Positions 34,495-44,850 are shown, counted from the stretch's first letter. The stretch: 52,863 nt of DNA from Ascidiaceihabitans sp. (GCA_029251465.1 JAQXDI010000057.1:1-52863), one strand, 5' to 3'. The notes: a model not told the origin generated them from the sequence alone. Program-made: numbers and translations.

Positions 34495-35955
34495 ATGCTA
34501 GTCCAGGATCACGACAGAGCAGGCGGATACTGGGGCGCGGTCTACGCGTTCTGTGCCGTCAAAGGCTTGCAAGTTGTGATCGACGGCCCAGTGGGCTGCG
34601 AAAACCTGCCCGTGACTTCTGTGCTGCATTACACCGACGCATTGCCCCCACACGAGTTGCCGATAGTGGTAACGGGCCTTGGCGAAGACGAGATGGGATC
34701 GGGCACCGAAGAGGCGATGAAACGCGCGTGGGGTACCCTTGATCCCGCGCTGCCAGCCGTGGTCGTAACCGGATCGATTGCCGAAATGATCGGCGGCGGC
34801 GTGACGCCCCAAGGCACCAACATTCAGCGGTTCTTACCACGCACTATTGATGAGGATCAGTGGGAATCCGCAGACCGCGCGATGACGTGGATCTTTACCG
34901 AATTTGGCATGACCAAAGGTCGTATGCCGCCCGAGAAAAAACGCGAAGAGGATGCCGCCCCACGCGTCAATATTCTCGGTCCGATGTACGGCACGTTCAA
35001 CATGCCGTCTGATCTGGCTGAAATTCGGCGTCTCGTCGAAGGCATCGGCGCTGACGTCAATATGGTGATGCCGCTGGGCGCGCATGTGTCTGAAATGCGT
35101 GGGCTTGTGAACGCGGACGTGAACATCTGCATGTACCGTGAATTTGGGCGTGGCCTGTGCGAGGTGCTGCAAAAACCGTACTTGCAAGCGCCCGTGGGCA
35201 TCGTTTCAACCACAAAATTCCTGCGCAAGTTGGGCGAGATGCTGGGGCTAGACCCAGAGCCGTTTATCGAGCGCGAAAAGCATTCGACGATCAAGCCGGT
35301 CTGGGACTTGTGGCGCTCTGTCACGCAGGACTTTTTCGCCACCGCGTCATTCGCGATTGTGGCCAATGAAACCTACGCGCGTGGCATTCGGAACTTCCTT
35401 GAAAACGATCTGGGTTTGCCCTGCGCCTTTGCGGTCGCCCGCACGCGTGGCAAGAAAACCAACAACGACGAAGTGCGCGCTTGGATGCACCAAAAGCGGC
35501 CCTTGATCGTGTTCGGGTCAATCAACGAAAAGATGTATCTGGCCGAGATGAAAGCGGGCTTTGGCCCCGCGCCGGCCTTTATCCCTGCAAGCTTTCCGGG
35601 GGCCGCCATTCGGCGCGCGACGGGAACGCCCTTTATGGGCTACGCGGGGGCGACTTATTTGGTCCAAGAGGTCTGCAATGGCCTGTTTGACGCGCTGTTC
35701 CACATCCTGCCACTGGGCACGGATATGGACGCCGCCGAGGCCACACCAACGACTTTGCGCCGCGACTTCCCTTGGGATGGCGATGCGCAGGCGATGCTCG
35801 ATGAACTCGTAGCAAGCCACCCGATCCTGACACGGATTTCCGCCGCCAAGACCCTTCGGGATGCCGCTGAAAAGCGCGCGCTTGACCAAGGGGACGAGCG
35901 GGTCGTTCTGGAAACCGTTCAGGGACTTCAACCAGCTTTGGGAGGAACCAAATGA
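34495..35955 (+). CDS. bchZ: Chlorophyllide a reductase subunit Z
   Basis: 486 aa. The N-terminus [19 protein letters not shown] is the family start; GGGGA lies about 7 bases upstream. The conserved [34 protein letters not shown] (residues about 32-65) carries the cluster cysteine. It is the partner of BchY and acts after BchNB-L. It overlaps pufQ as ATGA, tying bch and puf operons together. Confidence 0.97.
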   Translation: MLVQDHDRAGGYWGAVYAFCAVKGLQVVIDGPVGCENLPVTSVLHYTDALPPHELPIVVTGLGEDEMGSGTEEAMKRAWGTLDPALPAVVVTGSIAEMIGGGVTPQGTNIQRFLPRTIDEDQWESADRAMTWIFTEFGMTKGRMPPEKKREEDAAPRVNILGPMYGTFNMPSDLAEIRRLVEGIGADVNMVMPLGAHVSEMRGLVNADVNICMYREFGRGLCEVLQKPYLQAPVGIVSTTKFLRKLGEMLGLDPEPFIEREKHSTIKPVWDLWRSVTQDFFATASFAIVANETYARGIRNFLENDLGLPCAFAVARTRGKKTNNDEVRAWMHQKRPLIVFGSINEKMYLAEMKAGFGPAPAFIPASFPGAAIRRATGTPFMGYAGATYLVQEVCNGLFDALFHILPLGTDMDAAEATPTTLRRDFPWDGDAQAMLDELVASHPILTRISAAKTLRDAAEKRALDQGDERVVLETVQGLQPALGGTK

Positions 35956-36179
35956 CTGATTTCACACACGAAGCACCAACACGTGAGCGTCGCAGCCATG
36001 CCGCGCCGATGCGGGAATACTACGCGTATTTTACCGTCATCTTTGTGGCCACTTTGCCGCTCGCGTTTTTGACGTGGGGCCTGTCGGCTGCACGTCGCAT
36101 GGAGCTGCCGGAACGCGGCCCCATCAAAGCTGCGTGGAGCCAAGCGCAGATCATCACGCCGAGAATATTCTCAGCGTAA
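35952..36179 (+). CDS. pufQ: PufQ, bacteriochlorophyll/LH1 assembly factor
   Basis: 75 aa with one membrane segment ([22 protein letters not shown], residues about 23-44) followed by [27 protein letters not shown], the pattern of PufQ from Rhodobacter, which ends in a similar ITPEIF. PufQ is needed for normal bacteriochlorophyll and complex formation and is the first gene of the puf operon. It starts inside the bchZ stop codon (ATGA). Confidence 0.92.
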   Translation: MTDFTHEAPTRERRSHAAPMREYYAYFTVIFVATLPLAFLTWGLSAARRMELPERGPIKAAWSQAQIITPRIFSA

Positions 36180-36221
36180 ATCGAATTCAATCCGTCGGGT
36201 CGAGACGATGGGTTACATCAA

Positions 36222-36301
36222 ATTCGCCACTCCCCCCCGGAGTGGTGGATTAGGGCAAGGGATGAACCTTTGTCGTAGCCCAGCCGCGGGGGGAGCGCGG
36301 C
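36222..36301 (+). other. Two hairpins in the pufQ-pufB leader
   Basis: The 149-base gap between pufQ and pufB has CCACTCC (36227-36233) and GGAGTGG (36239-36245) around five C's, extendable with G-U and A-U pairs to about 36222-36250. A second GC stem, GCCGCG (36283-36288) with CGCGGC (36296-36301), lies 27 bases before pufB. Such stems are known sites for control of puf mRNA processing; the function here is inferred. Confidence 0.7.
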
Positions 36302-36328
36302 GTCAGTACATATTTTCAGGAGAAAAAA

Positions 36329-36484
36329 ATGGCTGATAAATCCGACTTGTCTTTCACAGGTCTTTCAGACGAACAAGCGCAGGAATTGCACTCCGTCTAC
36401 ATGAGCGGTCTTTGGATCTTCACGACCATCGCGGTTGTGGCTCACGCACTGACGTATTACAAACTGCCTTGGTTTGCTTGGTAA
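36329..36484 (+). CDS. pufB: Light-harvesting 1 (LH1) beta polypeptide
   Basis: 51 aa, [20 protein letters not shown], then one helix with [12 protein letters not shown] whose H39 is the bacteriochlorophyll ligand, ending in PWFAW. AGGAG lies 8 bases before ATG 36329. With PufA it forms the LH1 ring around the reaction centre. It is too short for long-ORF searches but unmistakable. Confidence 0.97.
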   Translation: MADKSDLSFTGLSDEQAQELHSVYMSGLWIFTTIAVVAHALTYYKLPWFAW

Positions 36485-36499
36485 CGGAGAGGAATTAAC

Positions 36500-36667
36500 A
36501 TGGCACAGTTCTACAAGATCTGGCTGGTTTTCGACCCACGTCGCGTATTCGTGGCACAGGGTGTGTTTCTCTTTTTGCTGGCAGCGATGATTCACCTCGT
36601 CCTGCTCAGCAATCCTGAAACCAACTGGTTTAACCGCGCCTTTGGCGTGGCAGAAGCTGGCGAATAA
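36500..36667 (+). CDS. pufA: Light-harvesting 1 (LH1) alpha polypeptide
   Basis: 55 aa, [20 protein letters not shown] (family N-terminus), then a helix with [11 protein letters not shown]32 is the bacteriochlorophyll ligand. GGAGAGGA lies about 6 bases before ATG 36500. It follows pufB by 15 bases; both are needed in about 15-fold excess over L and M, which is helped by the downstream hairpin. Confidence 0.97.
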   Translation: MAQFYKIWLVFDPRRVFVAQGVFLFLLAAMIHLVLLSNPETNWFNRAFGVAEAGE

Positions 36668-36688
36668 TTCGGCATAGAAATCATGCTT

Positions 36689-36708
36689 GGGGCGGTTCCG
36701 GCCGCCCC
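36689..36708 (+). other. pufA-pufL intercistronic hairpin
   Basis: A GC-rich stem, GGGGCGG (36689-36695) with CCGCCCC (36702-36708), has a 6-base loop and sits 21 bases past pufA. In Rhodobacter, hairpins at this place protect the pufBA segment from 3' decay and produce the LH1-to-reaction-centre excess; I infer the same here. Confidence 0.85.
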
Positions 36709-36791
36709 TAGCAAACCTCACAGATTTATTAAAAACGACGCGCGCCCGTGTTTCTGTTTTCGACAGGAACCGCGCACTAAGGAGGATGAAG

Positions 36792-37622
36792 ATGGCTCAG
36801 CTCAGCTTCGAGAAAAAATACCGGGTCCGGGGCGGGACTTTGGTTGGCGGTGATCTGTTCGACTTCTGGGTGGGACCCTTCTATGTCGGCTTTTTCGGCG
36901 TCACGACGTTCTTTTTTGCCGCCCTCGGTACATTGCTGATTTTCTACGGTGTAGCCCTTGGCGACACCTGGAACCCGTGGTTGATTTCGATCAACCCACC
37001 CGCACTCGAGGTCGGTTTGGGTGCTGCCCCTCTGGCCGAAGGCGGACTTTGGCAAATTATCACCTTCTGCGCGACCATGGCCTTTATCAGCTGGATGATG
37101 CGCGAGGTCGAAATCTGCCGCAAGCTGGGCATGGGATACCACGTACCGTTTGCCTTTAGCATCGCGATTTTGGCCTATGTGACGCTGGTGATCATCCGCC
37201 CTGTTTTGCTGGGCGCATGGGGGCACGGATTTCCGTATGGCATCTTTAGCCACCTCGATTGGGTGAACAATGTGGGCTACGCCTACGGTAACTTTCACTA
37301 CAATCCGGCCCATATGATCGCGATCACGTTCTTCTTTACGACGTGTTTTGCACTGGCCTTGCACGGCTCGCTGGTTCTGTCCGCGGTCAATCCGGGCAAA
37401 GGCAAACAGATCGCCACACCGGATCACGAAGATACGTATTTCCGCGATCTGGTCGGCTATTCGATCGGGCCACTCGGTATCCACCGCTTGGGTCTGTTTC
37501 TAGCCCTCAGCGCGGTTGTCTGGAGCGCGATCTGCATCGTGATCTCGGGCACCATCTGGTTCGACCAGTGGAGCGCGTGGTGGGATTGGTACGCTGAATT
37601 GCCCTGGTGGGCTGACCTGTAG
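36792..37622 (+). CDS. pufL: Photosynthetic reaction centre L subunit
   Basis: 276 aa from ATG 36792 ([26 protein letters not shown]). An ATG two codons earlier is too close to the GGAGG (36781-36785). The protein has five membrane helices. Conserved histidines for bacteriochlorophyll and the non-heme iron are in [23 protein letters not shown] and [18 protein letters not shown] binds half of the special pair and QB. pufM starts 13 bases after. Confidence 0.98.
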   Translation: MAQLSFEKKYRVRGGTLVGGDLFDFWVGPFYVGFFGVTTFFFAALGTLLIFYGVALGDTWNPWLISINPPALEVGLGAAPLAEGGLWQIITFCATMAFISWMMREVEICRKLGMGYHVPFAFSIAILAYVTLVIIRPVLLGAWGHGFPYGIFSHLDWVNNVGYAYGNFHYNPAHMIAITFFFTTCFALALHGSLVLSAVNPGKGKQIATPDHEDTYFRDLVGYSIGPLGIHRLGLFLALSAVVWSAICIVISGTIWFDQWSAWWDWYAELPWWADL

Positions 37623-37635
37623 GAGGGGATGAAAA

Positions 37636-38562
37636 ATGGCTGAATATCAGAATATCTTCACACAGGTTCAAGTTCAGGGACCGCCGGAAATGGGTCTTGA
37701 CCCGAACGGCACGCTTGATCGGGAACGCACGAAATCTGCGACCTTTTCATCCCTGGCGGGTCTCTTTGGCAACGCACAATTGGGGCCAATCTATCTGGGA
37801 CCATTCGGGCTGGTTTCGCTGGCCACAGGCCTTGTATGGTTCTTTATCATCGGCATGAATTTCTGGGCACAGGTGGACTATTCACCAGCTCTGTTCATGC
37901 GGGATCTGTTCTGGCTGTCGCTGGAACCACCTGCCGAAGAATACGGGCTTGGCATGGCACCGCTAGACGAAGGCGGCTGGTGGGTCATCGCGTCGTTCTT
38001 CTTTCTTGTGTCGATCATGGCGTGGTGGGTCAGAACTTACCGGCGCGCCGAAGAACTGGGCCTTGGCAAACACGTCAGCTGGGCCTTTGCATCCGCCATC
38101 TGGCTGGTGCTTGTGCTGGGCTTGTTCCGTCCGATCCTGATGGGGTCGTGGTCCGAAGCTGTGCCTTACGGCGTCTTCTCGCACCTTGATTGGACCAACC
38201 TGTTTTCGCTGACCTACGGCAACCTGTTCTACAACCCGTTCCACGCGCTGAGCATTGCGTTCCTCTACGGATCTGCCCTGCTGTTTGCGATGCACGGCGC
38301 GACCATTCTGGCCGTGTCGCGCTATGGCGGTGAACGCGAAATCGAACAGATCGTTGATCGGGGCACCGCCTCCGAACGCGCCGCATTATTCTGGCGCTGG
38401 ACGATGGGCTTCAACGCCACGATGGAAGGTATCCACCGTTGGGCGTGGTGGTTCGCAGTGCTGACGCCATTGACTGGCGGCATCGGTATTTTGCTGACCG
38501 GCACGGTTGTCGACAACTGGTTCGTCTGGGCGCAGGTCCACGGCTACGCACCGCTTGATTAA
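37636..38562 (+). CDS. pufM: Photosynthetic reaction centre M subunit
   Basis: 308 aa, five membrane helices, family start [48 protein letters not shown] holds the special-pair histidine, and [13 protein letters not shown] the iron ligand. The C-terminus ends HGYAPLD, without the cytochrome-binding gene pufC downstream. AGGAGGGGATG precedes the start. Confidence 0.98.
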   Translation: MAEYQNIFTQVQVQGPPEMGLDPNGTLDRERTKSATFSSLAGLFGNAQLGPIYLGPFGLVSLATGLVWFFIIGMNFWAQVDYSPALFMRDLFWLSLEPPAEEYGLGMAPLDEGGWWVIASFFFLVSIMAWWVRTYRRAEELGLGKHVSWAFASAIWLVLVLGLFRPILMGSWSEAVPYGVFSHLDWTNLFSLTYGNLFYNPFHALSIAFLYGSALLFAMHGATILAVSRYGGEREIEQIVDRGTASERAALFWRWTMGFNATMEGIHRWAWWFAVLTPLTGGIGILLTGTVVDNWFVWAQVHGYAPLD

Positions 38563-38577
38563 CAAAGGAGAGCAATC

Positions 38578-38817
38578 ATGAGTGATAACAACGACTACCT
38601 GAGAACCTCTTCAGACCCCAGTTTTCGCCTGCGCGCCGATGTCTTGGCGCTGATGCTGAAAGGGGCGGGGTACGCTGCTGCATTCTGCCTCGTGCTGGTT
38701 TTTGGAATTTGGACTTTGTACGGCATCGGCAATCTGTTGCCCGATGAATCCCGCGAGACCGAAGACCCAACGCCGTTCTCGTTCAACCTGACGGTCAAAG
38801 ACACCGAATTGGTCTAA
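38578..38817 (+). CDS. pufX: PufX-like RC-LH1 polypeptide
   Basis: 79 aa directly after pufM with a strong AAGGAG. It resembles Rhodobacter PufX in length (82 aa there), in a polar N-terminus, and in the block LRADVLALMLKGAGYAAAF, which parallels LRLWVAFQMMKGAGWAGGV; one helix spans about residues 22-47, then GIGNLLPDESRE. PufX opens the LH1 ring for quinone exchange and often promotes dimers. The glycine after GAGxx is replaced by alanine here, which may weaken dimerisation. The call rests on position plus this similarity. Confidence 0.85.
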   Translation: MSDNNDYLRTSSDPSFRLRADVLALMLKGAGYAAAFCLVLVFGIWTLYGIGNLLPDESRETEDPTPFSFNLTVKDTELV

Positions 38818-38831
38818 ACTTTTGGGCGCTT

Positions 38832-38980
38832 GGGCGATCTGTTTCGCCCCGCCCACCCCAGATTAGGAAACCCGGTCCCTTGGGTGCCCTGATACGTCGG
38901 AGGCTCGACACCCCGACACTCCTGTTGGCTACGGGAGACAGATGTCGCCAGCTTTAGGGCGACGCGTCATCTGTTCCCCG
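38832..38980 (+). terminator. Stem-loops after pufX (end of puf transcript)
   Basis: Two structures lie in the 212-base gap before dxs. First, GGGCGA (38832-38837) pairs with TCGCCC (38844-38849). Second, a long imperfect stem: ACAGAT (38938-38943) pairs with ATCTGT (38969-38974), and inside it GTCGCC (38944-38949) pairs with GGCGAC (38958-38963). No strong U-run follows. They probably set the 3' end of the puf mRNA or attenuate transcription into dxs. Confidence 0.6.
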
Positions 38981-39029
38981 GCCATCAGGCCTAGCCACAA
39001 CCCATCTTATGCAGATGAAAGGACATCCC

Positions 39030-40937
39030 ATGTCCCGTCCCAACACCCCGATCCTGGACCGCGTGAGCGAACAGTCAGACATGAAATCACTCAGCGACGC
39101 CCAACTGGGCCAGCTCGCGGATGAACTGCGCGGCGAAGTCATCAATGCGGTTGCCCAAACGGGCGGTCATCTGGGGTCATCCCTTGGGGTGGTTGAATTG
39201 ACGGTTGCGCTGCACGCTGTTTTTGACACCCCACGCGACAAGATCATCTGGGATGTGGGCCACCAATGCTACCCACACAAAGTGCTGACAGGACGCCGCG
39301 CGCGCATGCCAACCCTGCGCCAAGAGGGCGGACTGTCTGGCTTCACCAAACGCAGCGAGTCTGAATTCGACCCGTTTGGAGCAGCGCACAGTTCGACCTC
39401 GATTTCAGCCGCGTTGGGTTTTACTGTCGCACGCGACATGGGTCAGCCCACCGGCGATGCGGTTGCCGTGATCGGCGACGGGTCGATCAGCGCGGGCATG
39501 GCCTACGAGGCACTGAACAACGCAGGGGCCGAAGGCCGGCGTATGTTCGTGATCCTGAACGATAACGAAATGAGCATCGCGCCGCCCGTCGGTGCCATGT
39601 CGAAATATTTGTCCGGTTTGTACGCCTCACCGCTGGGCGAATTGCACACGATGGCCAAAGGGTTTGAGACAGCCTTGCCCGGCCCCTTGCGCGACCACGC
39701 CCGCCGCGCACGCCAACTGGTGACTGGCGTCACAGGCGGCAACGGCACGATGTTCGAAGAACTGGGGTTCCAGTACATCGGTCCCATCGACGGTCACGAT
39801 CTGACACAGGTTCTCAGCGTTTTGCGCGCTGCACACACCCGCGCCACAGGCCCGGTTTTGATCCACTGCTGCACGGTCAAAGGGAAAGGCTACGCCCCCG
39901 CCGAAGCATCCGCTGACAAATACCACGGCGTTGCAAAATTCGACGTGGCCAGCGGTACACAGGCCAAGAAACGCGCGAACGCACCGTCCTACACCAAGGT
40001 GTTCGGAACCGCGTTGACCAAACATGCCGAGACGGATTCCAAGATCGTCGCAGTTACTGCCGCGATGCCGTCGGGCACGGGGCTCGATATTCTGGCAGAC
40101 CGATTCCCCGCGCGCGTCTTTGACGTTGGCATCGCAGAACAACACGGCGTGACCTTTGCGGCAGGCCTTGCTGCTGGTGGGTTACGTCCGTTCTGCGCGA
40201 TCTATTCGACGTTTTTGCAACGCGGCTACGATCAGATCGTGCATGACGTTGCCTTGCAAAACCTGCCGGTGCGTTTCGCGATTGATCGCGCCGGTTTGGT
40301 CGGTGCCGATGGGGCCACGCACGCAGGCGCCTTCGACGTGGGTTACCTTTCTGCCCTGCCAAACATGACCGTGATGGCCGCCGCAGACGAGGCTGAACTC
40401 GTGCACATGGTCGCCACTGCAGCTGCGCACGACAGCGGTCCGATCGCGTTCCGCTACCCACGCGGCGAAGGCGAAGGCGTTGAAATTCCTGACATGGGCG
40501 AGGTGCTGGAAATCGGCAAGGGCCGCATCATCCAAGACGGATCAGACATCGCCATTCTGTCGTTTGGCGCGCATCTGGGGGAAAGCCGCAGAGCCGCCAA
40601 AATGCTTGAGGCCAACGGGATTTCTGTGACCATCGCGGACGCACGTTTTGCTAAACCACTGGATCACGCATTGATCCGCCAGCTTGCCAAACAGCACCGC
40701 GTGTTGATGACGGTTGAACAAGGCGCGCAAGGTGGTTTTGGGGCGATGGTCTTGCACTTCCTTACCAACGAAGGGCTGTTGGACGGTCACCTTGCGGTGC
40801 GCACAATGACGCTGCCGGATCGTTTCATCGACCAAGCAGCACCAGATGCAATGTATGCGGACGCGGGTCTGACGGCGACAGATATCGCTGCCAGCGCGAT
40901 GCAAGCAGCCGGTCTTGGGACATTGCTGGAGGTGTAG
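39030..40937 (+). CDS. dxs: 1-deoxy-D-xylulose-5-phosphate synthase
   Basis: 635 aa from ATG 39030 with AAAGGAC upstream; the frame is open from 39009. It is a TPP-dependent transketolase-like enzyme, with [15 protein letters not shown] (residues about 71-85), the TPP-motif region [18 protein letters not shown], and [18 protein letters not shown] in the second domain. It makes the first committed MEP-pathway intermediate, supplying isoprenoids for carotenoids and the phytyl tail. It ends 5 bases from convergent idi. Confidence 0.98.
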   Translation: MSRPNTPILDRVSEQSDMKSLSDAQLGQLADELRGEVINAVAQTGGHLGSSLGVVELTVALHAVFDTPRDKIIWDVGHQCYPHKVLTGRRARMPTLRQEGGLSGFTKRSESEFDPFGAAHSSTSISAALGFTVARDMGQPTGDAVAVIGDGSISAGMAYEALNNAGAEGRRMFVILNDNEMSIAPPVGAMSKYLSGLYASPLGELHTMAKGFETALPGPLRDHARRARQLVTGVTGGNGTMFEELGFQYIGPIDGHDLTQVLSVLRAAHTRATGPVLIHCCTVKGKGYAPAEASADKYHGVAKFDVASGTQAKKRANAPSYTKVFGTALTKHAETDSKIVAVTAAMPSGTGLDILADRFPARVFDVGIAEQHGVTFAAGLAAGGLRPFCAIYSTFLQRGYDQIVHDVALQNLPVRFAIDRAGLVGADGATHAGAFDVGYLSALPNMTVMAAADEAELVHMVATAAAHDSGPIAFRYPRGEGEGVEIPDMGEVLEIGKGRIIQDGSDIAILSFGAHLGESRRAAKMLEANGISVTIADARFAKPLDHALIRQLAKQHRVLMTVEQGAQGGFGAMVLHFLTNEGLLDGHLAVRTMTLPDRFIDQAAPDAMYADAGLTATDIAASAMQAAGLGTLLEV

Positions 40938-40942
40938 CGATC

Positions 40943-41473
40943 TTAGGACGCGAGCGCGTCGCCAAAGATCAAATCGCTGTGTTTGGCAAGGTAGATGCTA
41001 AGCCACGGTGTGAACTTTTCAGGCTCGCGGTGCACCTCGGCGATCAGTTCGTGATAATCGACCCAGCGGGTGTTCATGACCTCGTCCGGGTTCAAATCTA
41101 GCGCCAGATCCAGCGTGGTTTCGGCCAAGAAAACTTGGACAACTTCATGCTCGATCAAACCGCCACCAACGTCCGCACGGTACTCAACTTCGCCGCGATG
41201 AACAGGGGTTAACCCCTTGATCCCAAGCTCGTCATCCAGACGGCGCACGGCACAAACGGTCATGTCCTCGTTCCAAATCGGGTGCGTGCAGCAGGTGTTC
41301 GCCCACAGGCCCGGCGTGTGATATTTGCCCAACGCGCGTTGCTGGATCAGCACCTTACCTTGCGCCATCACAAACACCGAAACAGCCATGTGGCGCACGC
41401 CTTGTTGGTGCGCCGCCAGCTTTTCAAAGGGTTGCAATTTGCCGTCAATCCAGGCGGGGATCATGATCGTCAT
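40943..41473 (-). CDS. idi: Isopentenyl-diphosphate delta-isomerase (type I, Nudix)
   Basis: 176 aa from ATG 41473 (MTIMIPAWIDGK), which shares a base with the bchP stop (TAATG). The Nudix-fold motif ALGKYHTPGLWANTCCTHP holds the active-site cysteine, and AVRRLDDELGI is the Nudix-helix equivalent. It balances IPP and DMAPP for CrtE. A 14-bp dyad (GACGCG at 40947-40952, CGCGTC at 40955-40960) is inside its 3' end and could aid termination in either direction. Confidence 0.96.
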   Translation of the reverse strand: MTIMIPAWIDGKLQPFEKLAAHQQGVRHMAVSVFVMAQGKVLIQQRALGKYHTPGLWANTCCTHPIWNEDMTVCAVRRLDDELGIKGLTPVHRGEVEYRADVGGGLIEHEVVQVFLAETTLDLALDLNPDEVMNTRWVDYHELIAEVHREPEKFTPWLSIYLAKHSDLIFGDALAS

Positions 41474-42651
41474 TAGATGCGCGTCTCGGATACGATGCCT
41501 GTCAAATGGGCCAGGTTTTTGATCCCGATTTTCAGGTGTGCCAAGGGGCGGGCTGCGACCAGTTTCTTGTTCATGTAGGCCTCGAACGTCAATTTCTGCA
41601 CATCCACATCGTGGCACAAGGACACGAACCGTTCGCGCCGCGCATCACTGCGGTAGTAGGCATTTTGCATGGCTCCGAGCACTTTGAAAACACCTTTGTG
41701 TTCGCGCATGAACAGTTTGCGCGCCAATTGCAAGTCTTTGACCCGCCCGCTTTGCAAACACGCGGCCGCCGCCGTTGCCGCCACGCGCCCGCCGACCATC
41801 GCGTAATAAATGCCCTCGCCGGACGACGGGGCGACGACGCCAGCGGCGTCACCAGCCAGCACCACATCGCTGCCGTTGTCCCATTTATCCATGGGGTGCA
41901 GTGGGATAGGCGCGCCTTCTTTGCGGATGGTTTTGCAGTCTTGCAAGCCAGACGCAGCGCGCAATTCTGCCGTTGCTTTCTTTAGATCAACGCCGTCGAT
42001 GCCAGTGCCCATGCCAACACTCGCGGATTTGCCGTGGGGGAAAACCCAACCGTAGAAATCCGGCGAAATCGCGCCGTCGTAGATCACGTCGCACCGCAGT
42101 GGGTCGTATCCTTCGCGCGCGTCGGGGGCTTCGATGATTTCATGATACGCGATGACATACGGGATTTTTTCGCAGCCGGGGACTTCGGCTTTGGCGACGT
42201 TGGATCGTGCGCCGTCTGCGCCGATGATCAGCTTGGTTGCGAGCTCCATTTGATTGCCGGACGCTTTGTCGCGGTAGATGACTTTGGTGCCATCCGCGTC
42301 ACGATCAATGCGGATGAACGTGCCGGTGAACCGATGCGCCCCTGCGCGGTGGGCGCGGACCCGCAGGAATTCGTCGAAATGTTCGCGGTCGACCATGCCA
42401 ACGTAACCGTTTTCGATCGGAATATCGACGTGGCGTTGCGAGGGCGAAATTATGCGCGCGGTGTTGATGCGGGCGACGATCTGGCTGTCAGGAATGTCGA
42501 AATCCTGGATCAACCGAGGAGGAACTGCACCACCGCAGGGTTTGATCCGCCCATCGCGGTCAATGAACGCGACTGATTTGCCTGATCGCGCGAGATCTTC
42601 GGCCGCTGTGGCCCCTGATGGGCCACCTCCGATAATAACTACGTCATACAT
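41473..42651 (-). CDS. bchP: Geranylgeranyl bacteriochlorophyll reductase
   Basis: 392 aa from ATG 42651 (MYDVVIIGGGPSGATAAEDLARSGKSV); the frame is open to 42864 inside the preceding gene. FAD-binding GGGPSG is at residues about 8-13, and a C-rich PCGGAVPPRLI follows. The enzyme reduces the geranylgeranyl tail to phytyl after BchG has attached it. It starts 2 bases past the pucC-like gene and overlaps idi. Confidence 0.97.
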   Translation of the reverse strand: MYDVVIIGGGPSGATAAEDLARSGKSVAFIDRDGRIKPCGGAVPPRLIQDFDIPDSQIVARINTARIISPSQRHVDIPIENGYVGMVDREHFDEFLRVRAHRAGAHRFTGTFIRIDRDADGTKVIYRDKASGNQMELATKLIIGADGARSNVAKAEVPGCEKIPYVIAYHEIIEAPDAREGYDPLRCDVIYDGAISPDFYGWVFPHGKSASVGMGTGIDGVDLKKATAELRAASGLQDCKTIRKEGAPIPLHPMDKWDNGSDVVLAGDAAGVVAPSSGEGIYYAMVGGRVAATAAAACLQSGRVKDLQLARKLFMREHKGVFKVLGAMQNAYYRSDARRERFVSLCHDVDVQKLTFEAYMNKKLVAARPLAHLKIGIKNLAHLTGIVSETRI

Positions 42652-42653
42652 CG

Positions 42654-43940
42654 CTATTCTCCCGGTACGAGCGCGGCGTGTGGCTGCGCTGAATTTTCCA
42701 TAACCCGTGCGGCCATGATCGCGGCGGCAAGGAACAATGCGGCCTCTGCCGCGAACACAATTCCAAAGGCGGGGCCGTCTGCCCAAAACCCGCGTGCAAC
42801 ATCGACGGCTGCGGCCCCTGCAAGCCCGCCGAAACCAGCGGCCATTGCTTGGGCGGCACCCCACAGCCCCATGCGGGTGCCTTCGCGCTGGCCGCGTCCT
42901 TGGGATGCGAGGCTCATCATTGCGCCAATCGCTGCGACTGCGAACATGCCGTTAAAGAACCCGAGCGCCACCACAAGGGCGGTGAACGGAACCGCTGTGC
43001 TGCCAAGTCCCGCCATGCAGATCATGCCAAGGACGGCGGCAGAGCCAAGACAACCCGCCACGACCCAACTGCGCAGCGCGCCGATCTTGAGTGCTGTGCT
43101 TGCAATTCCGACGGTCAGCATACCGACAAAAACACCACCGTTTTGCGCACCGCTTAGGGCTGTGGATTGGCCAGGCGTAAAGGCGAAAACGAGGCCGGCA
43201 AATGGTTCAAGGATCAGTTCCTGCATGAAATAGGCGTTCATCGACAGGAACACGAACAACGTGAAATTGCGGGTTTTCGGTTCGGCCCAAATCTGCGTCA
43301 TGCCTTCCCAAAACGGCGTTGGCGTTTGGGTTTCAGGTTGTGCGTGCACATGCCGTTCGATCCGCCCCACGGCGACAATCGTCAGCAGCATGGCGGCGGT
43401 TACAACAACTGCGACAACGCTTAGCAAACGGGCAGGCGTAAAAGGGTCCAGAAAGCTGCCGGAAATTCCAGCGGTCATCGCGATCCCAAAGATCATCATC
43501 AGCCACGTGATCGTTGCTGCCGCCGCGCGACGATGCGGGGCGGTGGCGCTTGCCAATAACGCCAACAACGACGTGCCAGAGGCCCCGACGCCAATGCCGA
43601 TCAACGCGTAGGCTAGCACGGACAGGGCGATCCCGAGACCAAAGCTTTGCTCAAACAAGGTCACCGCAAAGGCAGCCCCAAAGCCACCCAGCGCCAAAAT
43701 TGCCATACCACCGATGATCCAACGGGTCCGGTTGCCGCCTGTATCAGACGTGAAGCCCCAGCGCGGTCGTGACAGTTGGATGCCGTAGTGCAACCCGACC
43801 AGCGCGCCGGGCAGAATGGCAGGCAGTGCGTATTCAACAACCATCAAGCGGTTCAGCGTCGAAGTGGTCAAAACCACAATCGCACCCAGCGCCATTTGCA
43901 CCAGCCCAAGCCGCGCGATCTGTGTCCAGCTGAGCGTCAT
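42654..43940 (-). CDS. LhaA/PucC-family membrane protein (orf428 type)
   Basis: 428 aa from ATG 43940, overlapping the bchG stop as ATGA; the frame is open further up inside bchG. It has about 12 membrane segments, with the family blocks LVGLHYGIQLSRPRWGFTSDTGGNRTRWIIGG and MGLWGAAQAMAAGFGG. Length and place between bchG and bchP match orf428 of Rhodobacter, thought to act in pigment delivery to antenna or other complexes. It is a paralogue of lhaA (6293-7723). Confidence 0.93.
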   Translation of the reverse strand: MTLSWTQIARLGLVQMALGAIVVLTTSTLNRLMVVEYALPAILPGALVGLHYGIQLSRPRWGFTSDTGGNRTRWIIGGMAILALGGFGAAFAVTLFEQSFGLGIALSVLAYALIGIGVGASGTSLLALLASATAPHRRAAAATITWLMMIFGIAMTAGISGSFLDPFTPARLLSVVAVVVTAAMLLTIVAVGRIERHVHAQPETQTPTPFWEGMTQIWAEPKTRNFTLFVFLSMNAYFMQELILEPFAGLVFAFTPGQSTALSGAQNGGVFVGMLTVGIASTALKIGALRSWVVAGCLGSAAVLGMICMAGLGSTAVPFTALVVALGFFNGMFAVAAIGAMMSLASQGRGQREGTRMGLWGAAQAMAAGFGGLAGAAAVDVARGFWADGPAFGIVFAAEAALFLAAAIMAARVMENSAQPHAALVPGE

Positions 43941-44848
43941 GACAGGCCTCGCAGTGCGACGGCCGCGATCATCATGCCCGAAACGTACAGCGTGATGCCG
44001 GTGCCGTTGTACCACGGCGCTTTGCCTTTCGGGTCGCGCAACAAGACACGCATCGCGGCCAGTTGTGCGATCAAGACAGCGGTGATTGCCAATGCGTGCC
44101 ACGGTTTGTCCCACAGCGTTAGTGCACCGATGACGATGATTTGGGGGATGGCCATGATCCAGCAGGCGACCTTGGCTGCGCGCTCTGGCCCCAGCGTGAC
44201 GGGCAGTGAGTTCACGCCCGTCTTGCGGTCGCCCTCAAGCGCTTTGAAATCGTTTAGGGTCATGATGCCGTGTGCGCCGATTGCATAGAGCGCGGCAATC
44301 GCGACGATCTGCCAAGACGGCGCACCTGCGGACAAAACGGCAGCACCCGTGAACCACGGCAATCCTTCGTAGCACAGTCCGACCAGTCCCGGCCCCCACC
44401 AGCCAGAGCGCTTGAGGCGCACAGGTTCAGCCGAATAGGCCCACGCCGCAAGGACGCCAAAGACGGTCGCGCCAAAGCCCCAAGGGCCTAACTGGTAGCC
44501 GACAACGAGGGATAGTACCGACATGGCCAATGCGATCCACAAACCCCAACGGCCCGGAATGCGTCCTGACGGGATGGGGCGATCAGGTTCGTTGATTGCG
44601 TCCACATGGCGGTCGCACCAATCGTTTGCCGCTTGGCTCATGCCGCAAACGACAGGACCGGCCAAAACGACGCCAAGGATAACCAGCCCGATTTTGCCCT
44701 CGGCGGACGCACCCGAAGACACGACGCCACACAGATAGGCCCACATTGGCGGGAACCATGTAATAGGTTTGATCAGGCGCAATGCTGCGGCTGGCTCCGG
44801 GAAACGGCGCGCGGATTGTGGATCTGGAAAAGTATCAAATGCTGACAT
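43937..44848 (-). CDS. bchG: Bacteriochlorophyll synthase (geranylgeranyl transferase)
   Basis: 303 aa, a UbiA-family membrane prenyltransferase. The first aspartate motif, AANDWCDRHVDAINEPDRPIPSGRI, is at residues about 72-96, and the family start RLIKPITWFPPMWAYLCGV precedes it. It esterifies bacteriochlorophyllide a with geranylgeranyl diphosphate. No Shine-Dalgarno is visible before ATG 44848; the base next to it belongs to a palindromic operator, so the mRNA may be nearly leaderless. Confidence 0.97.
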   Translation of the reverse strand: MSAFDTFPDPQSARRFPEPAAALRLIKPITWFPPMWAYLCGVVSSGASAEGKIGLVILGVVLAGPVVCGMSQAANDWCDRHVDAINEPDRPIPSGRIPGRWGLWIALAMSVLSLVVGYQLGPWGFGATVFGVLAAWAYSAEPVRLKRSGWWGPGLVGLCYEGLPWFTGAAVLSAGAPSWQIVAIAALYAIGAHGIMTLNDFKALEGDRKTGVNSLPVTLGPERAAKVACWIMAIPQIIVIGALTLWDKPWHALAITAVLIAQLAAMRVLLRDPKGKAPWYNGTGITLYVSGMMIAAVALRGLS

Positions 44849-44850
44849 AG

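Noticed and set aside
39009..39029. Upstream ATG of dxs at 39009
   Set aside because: AAAGGAC before ATG 39030 and the normal family length favour the later start.
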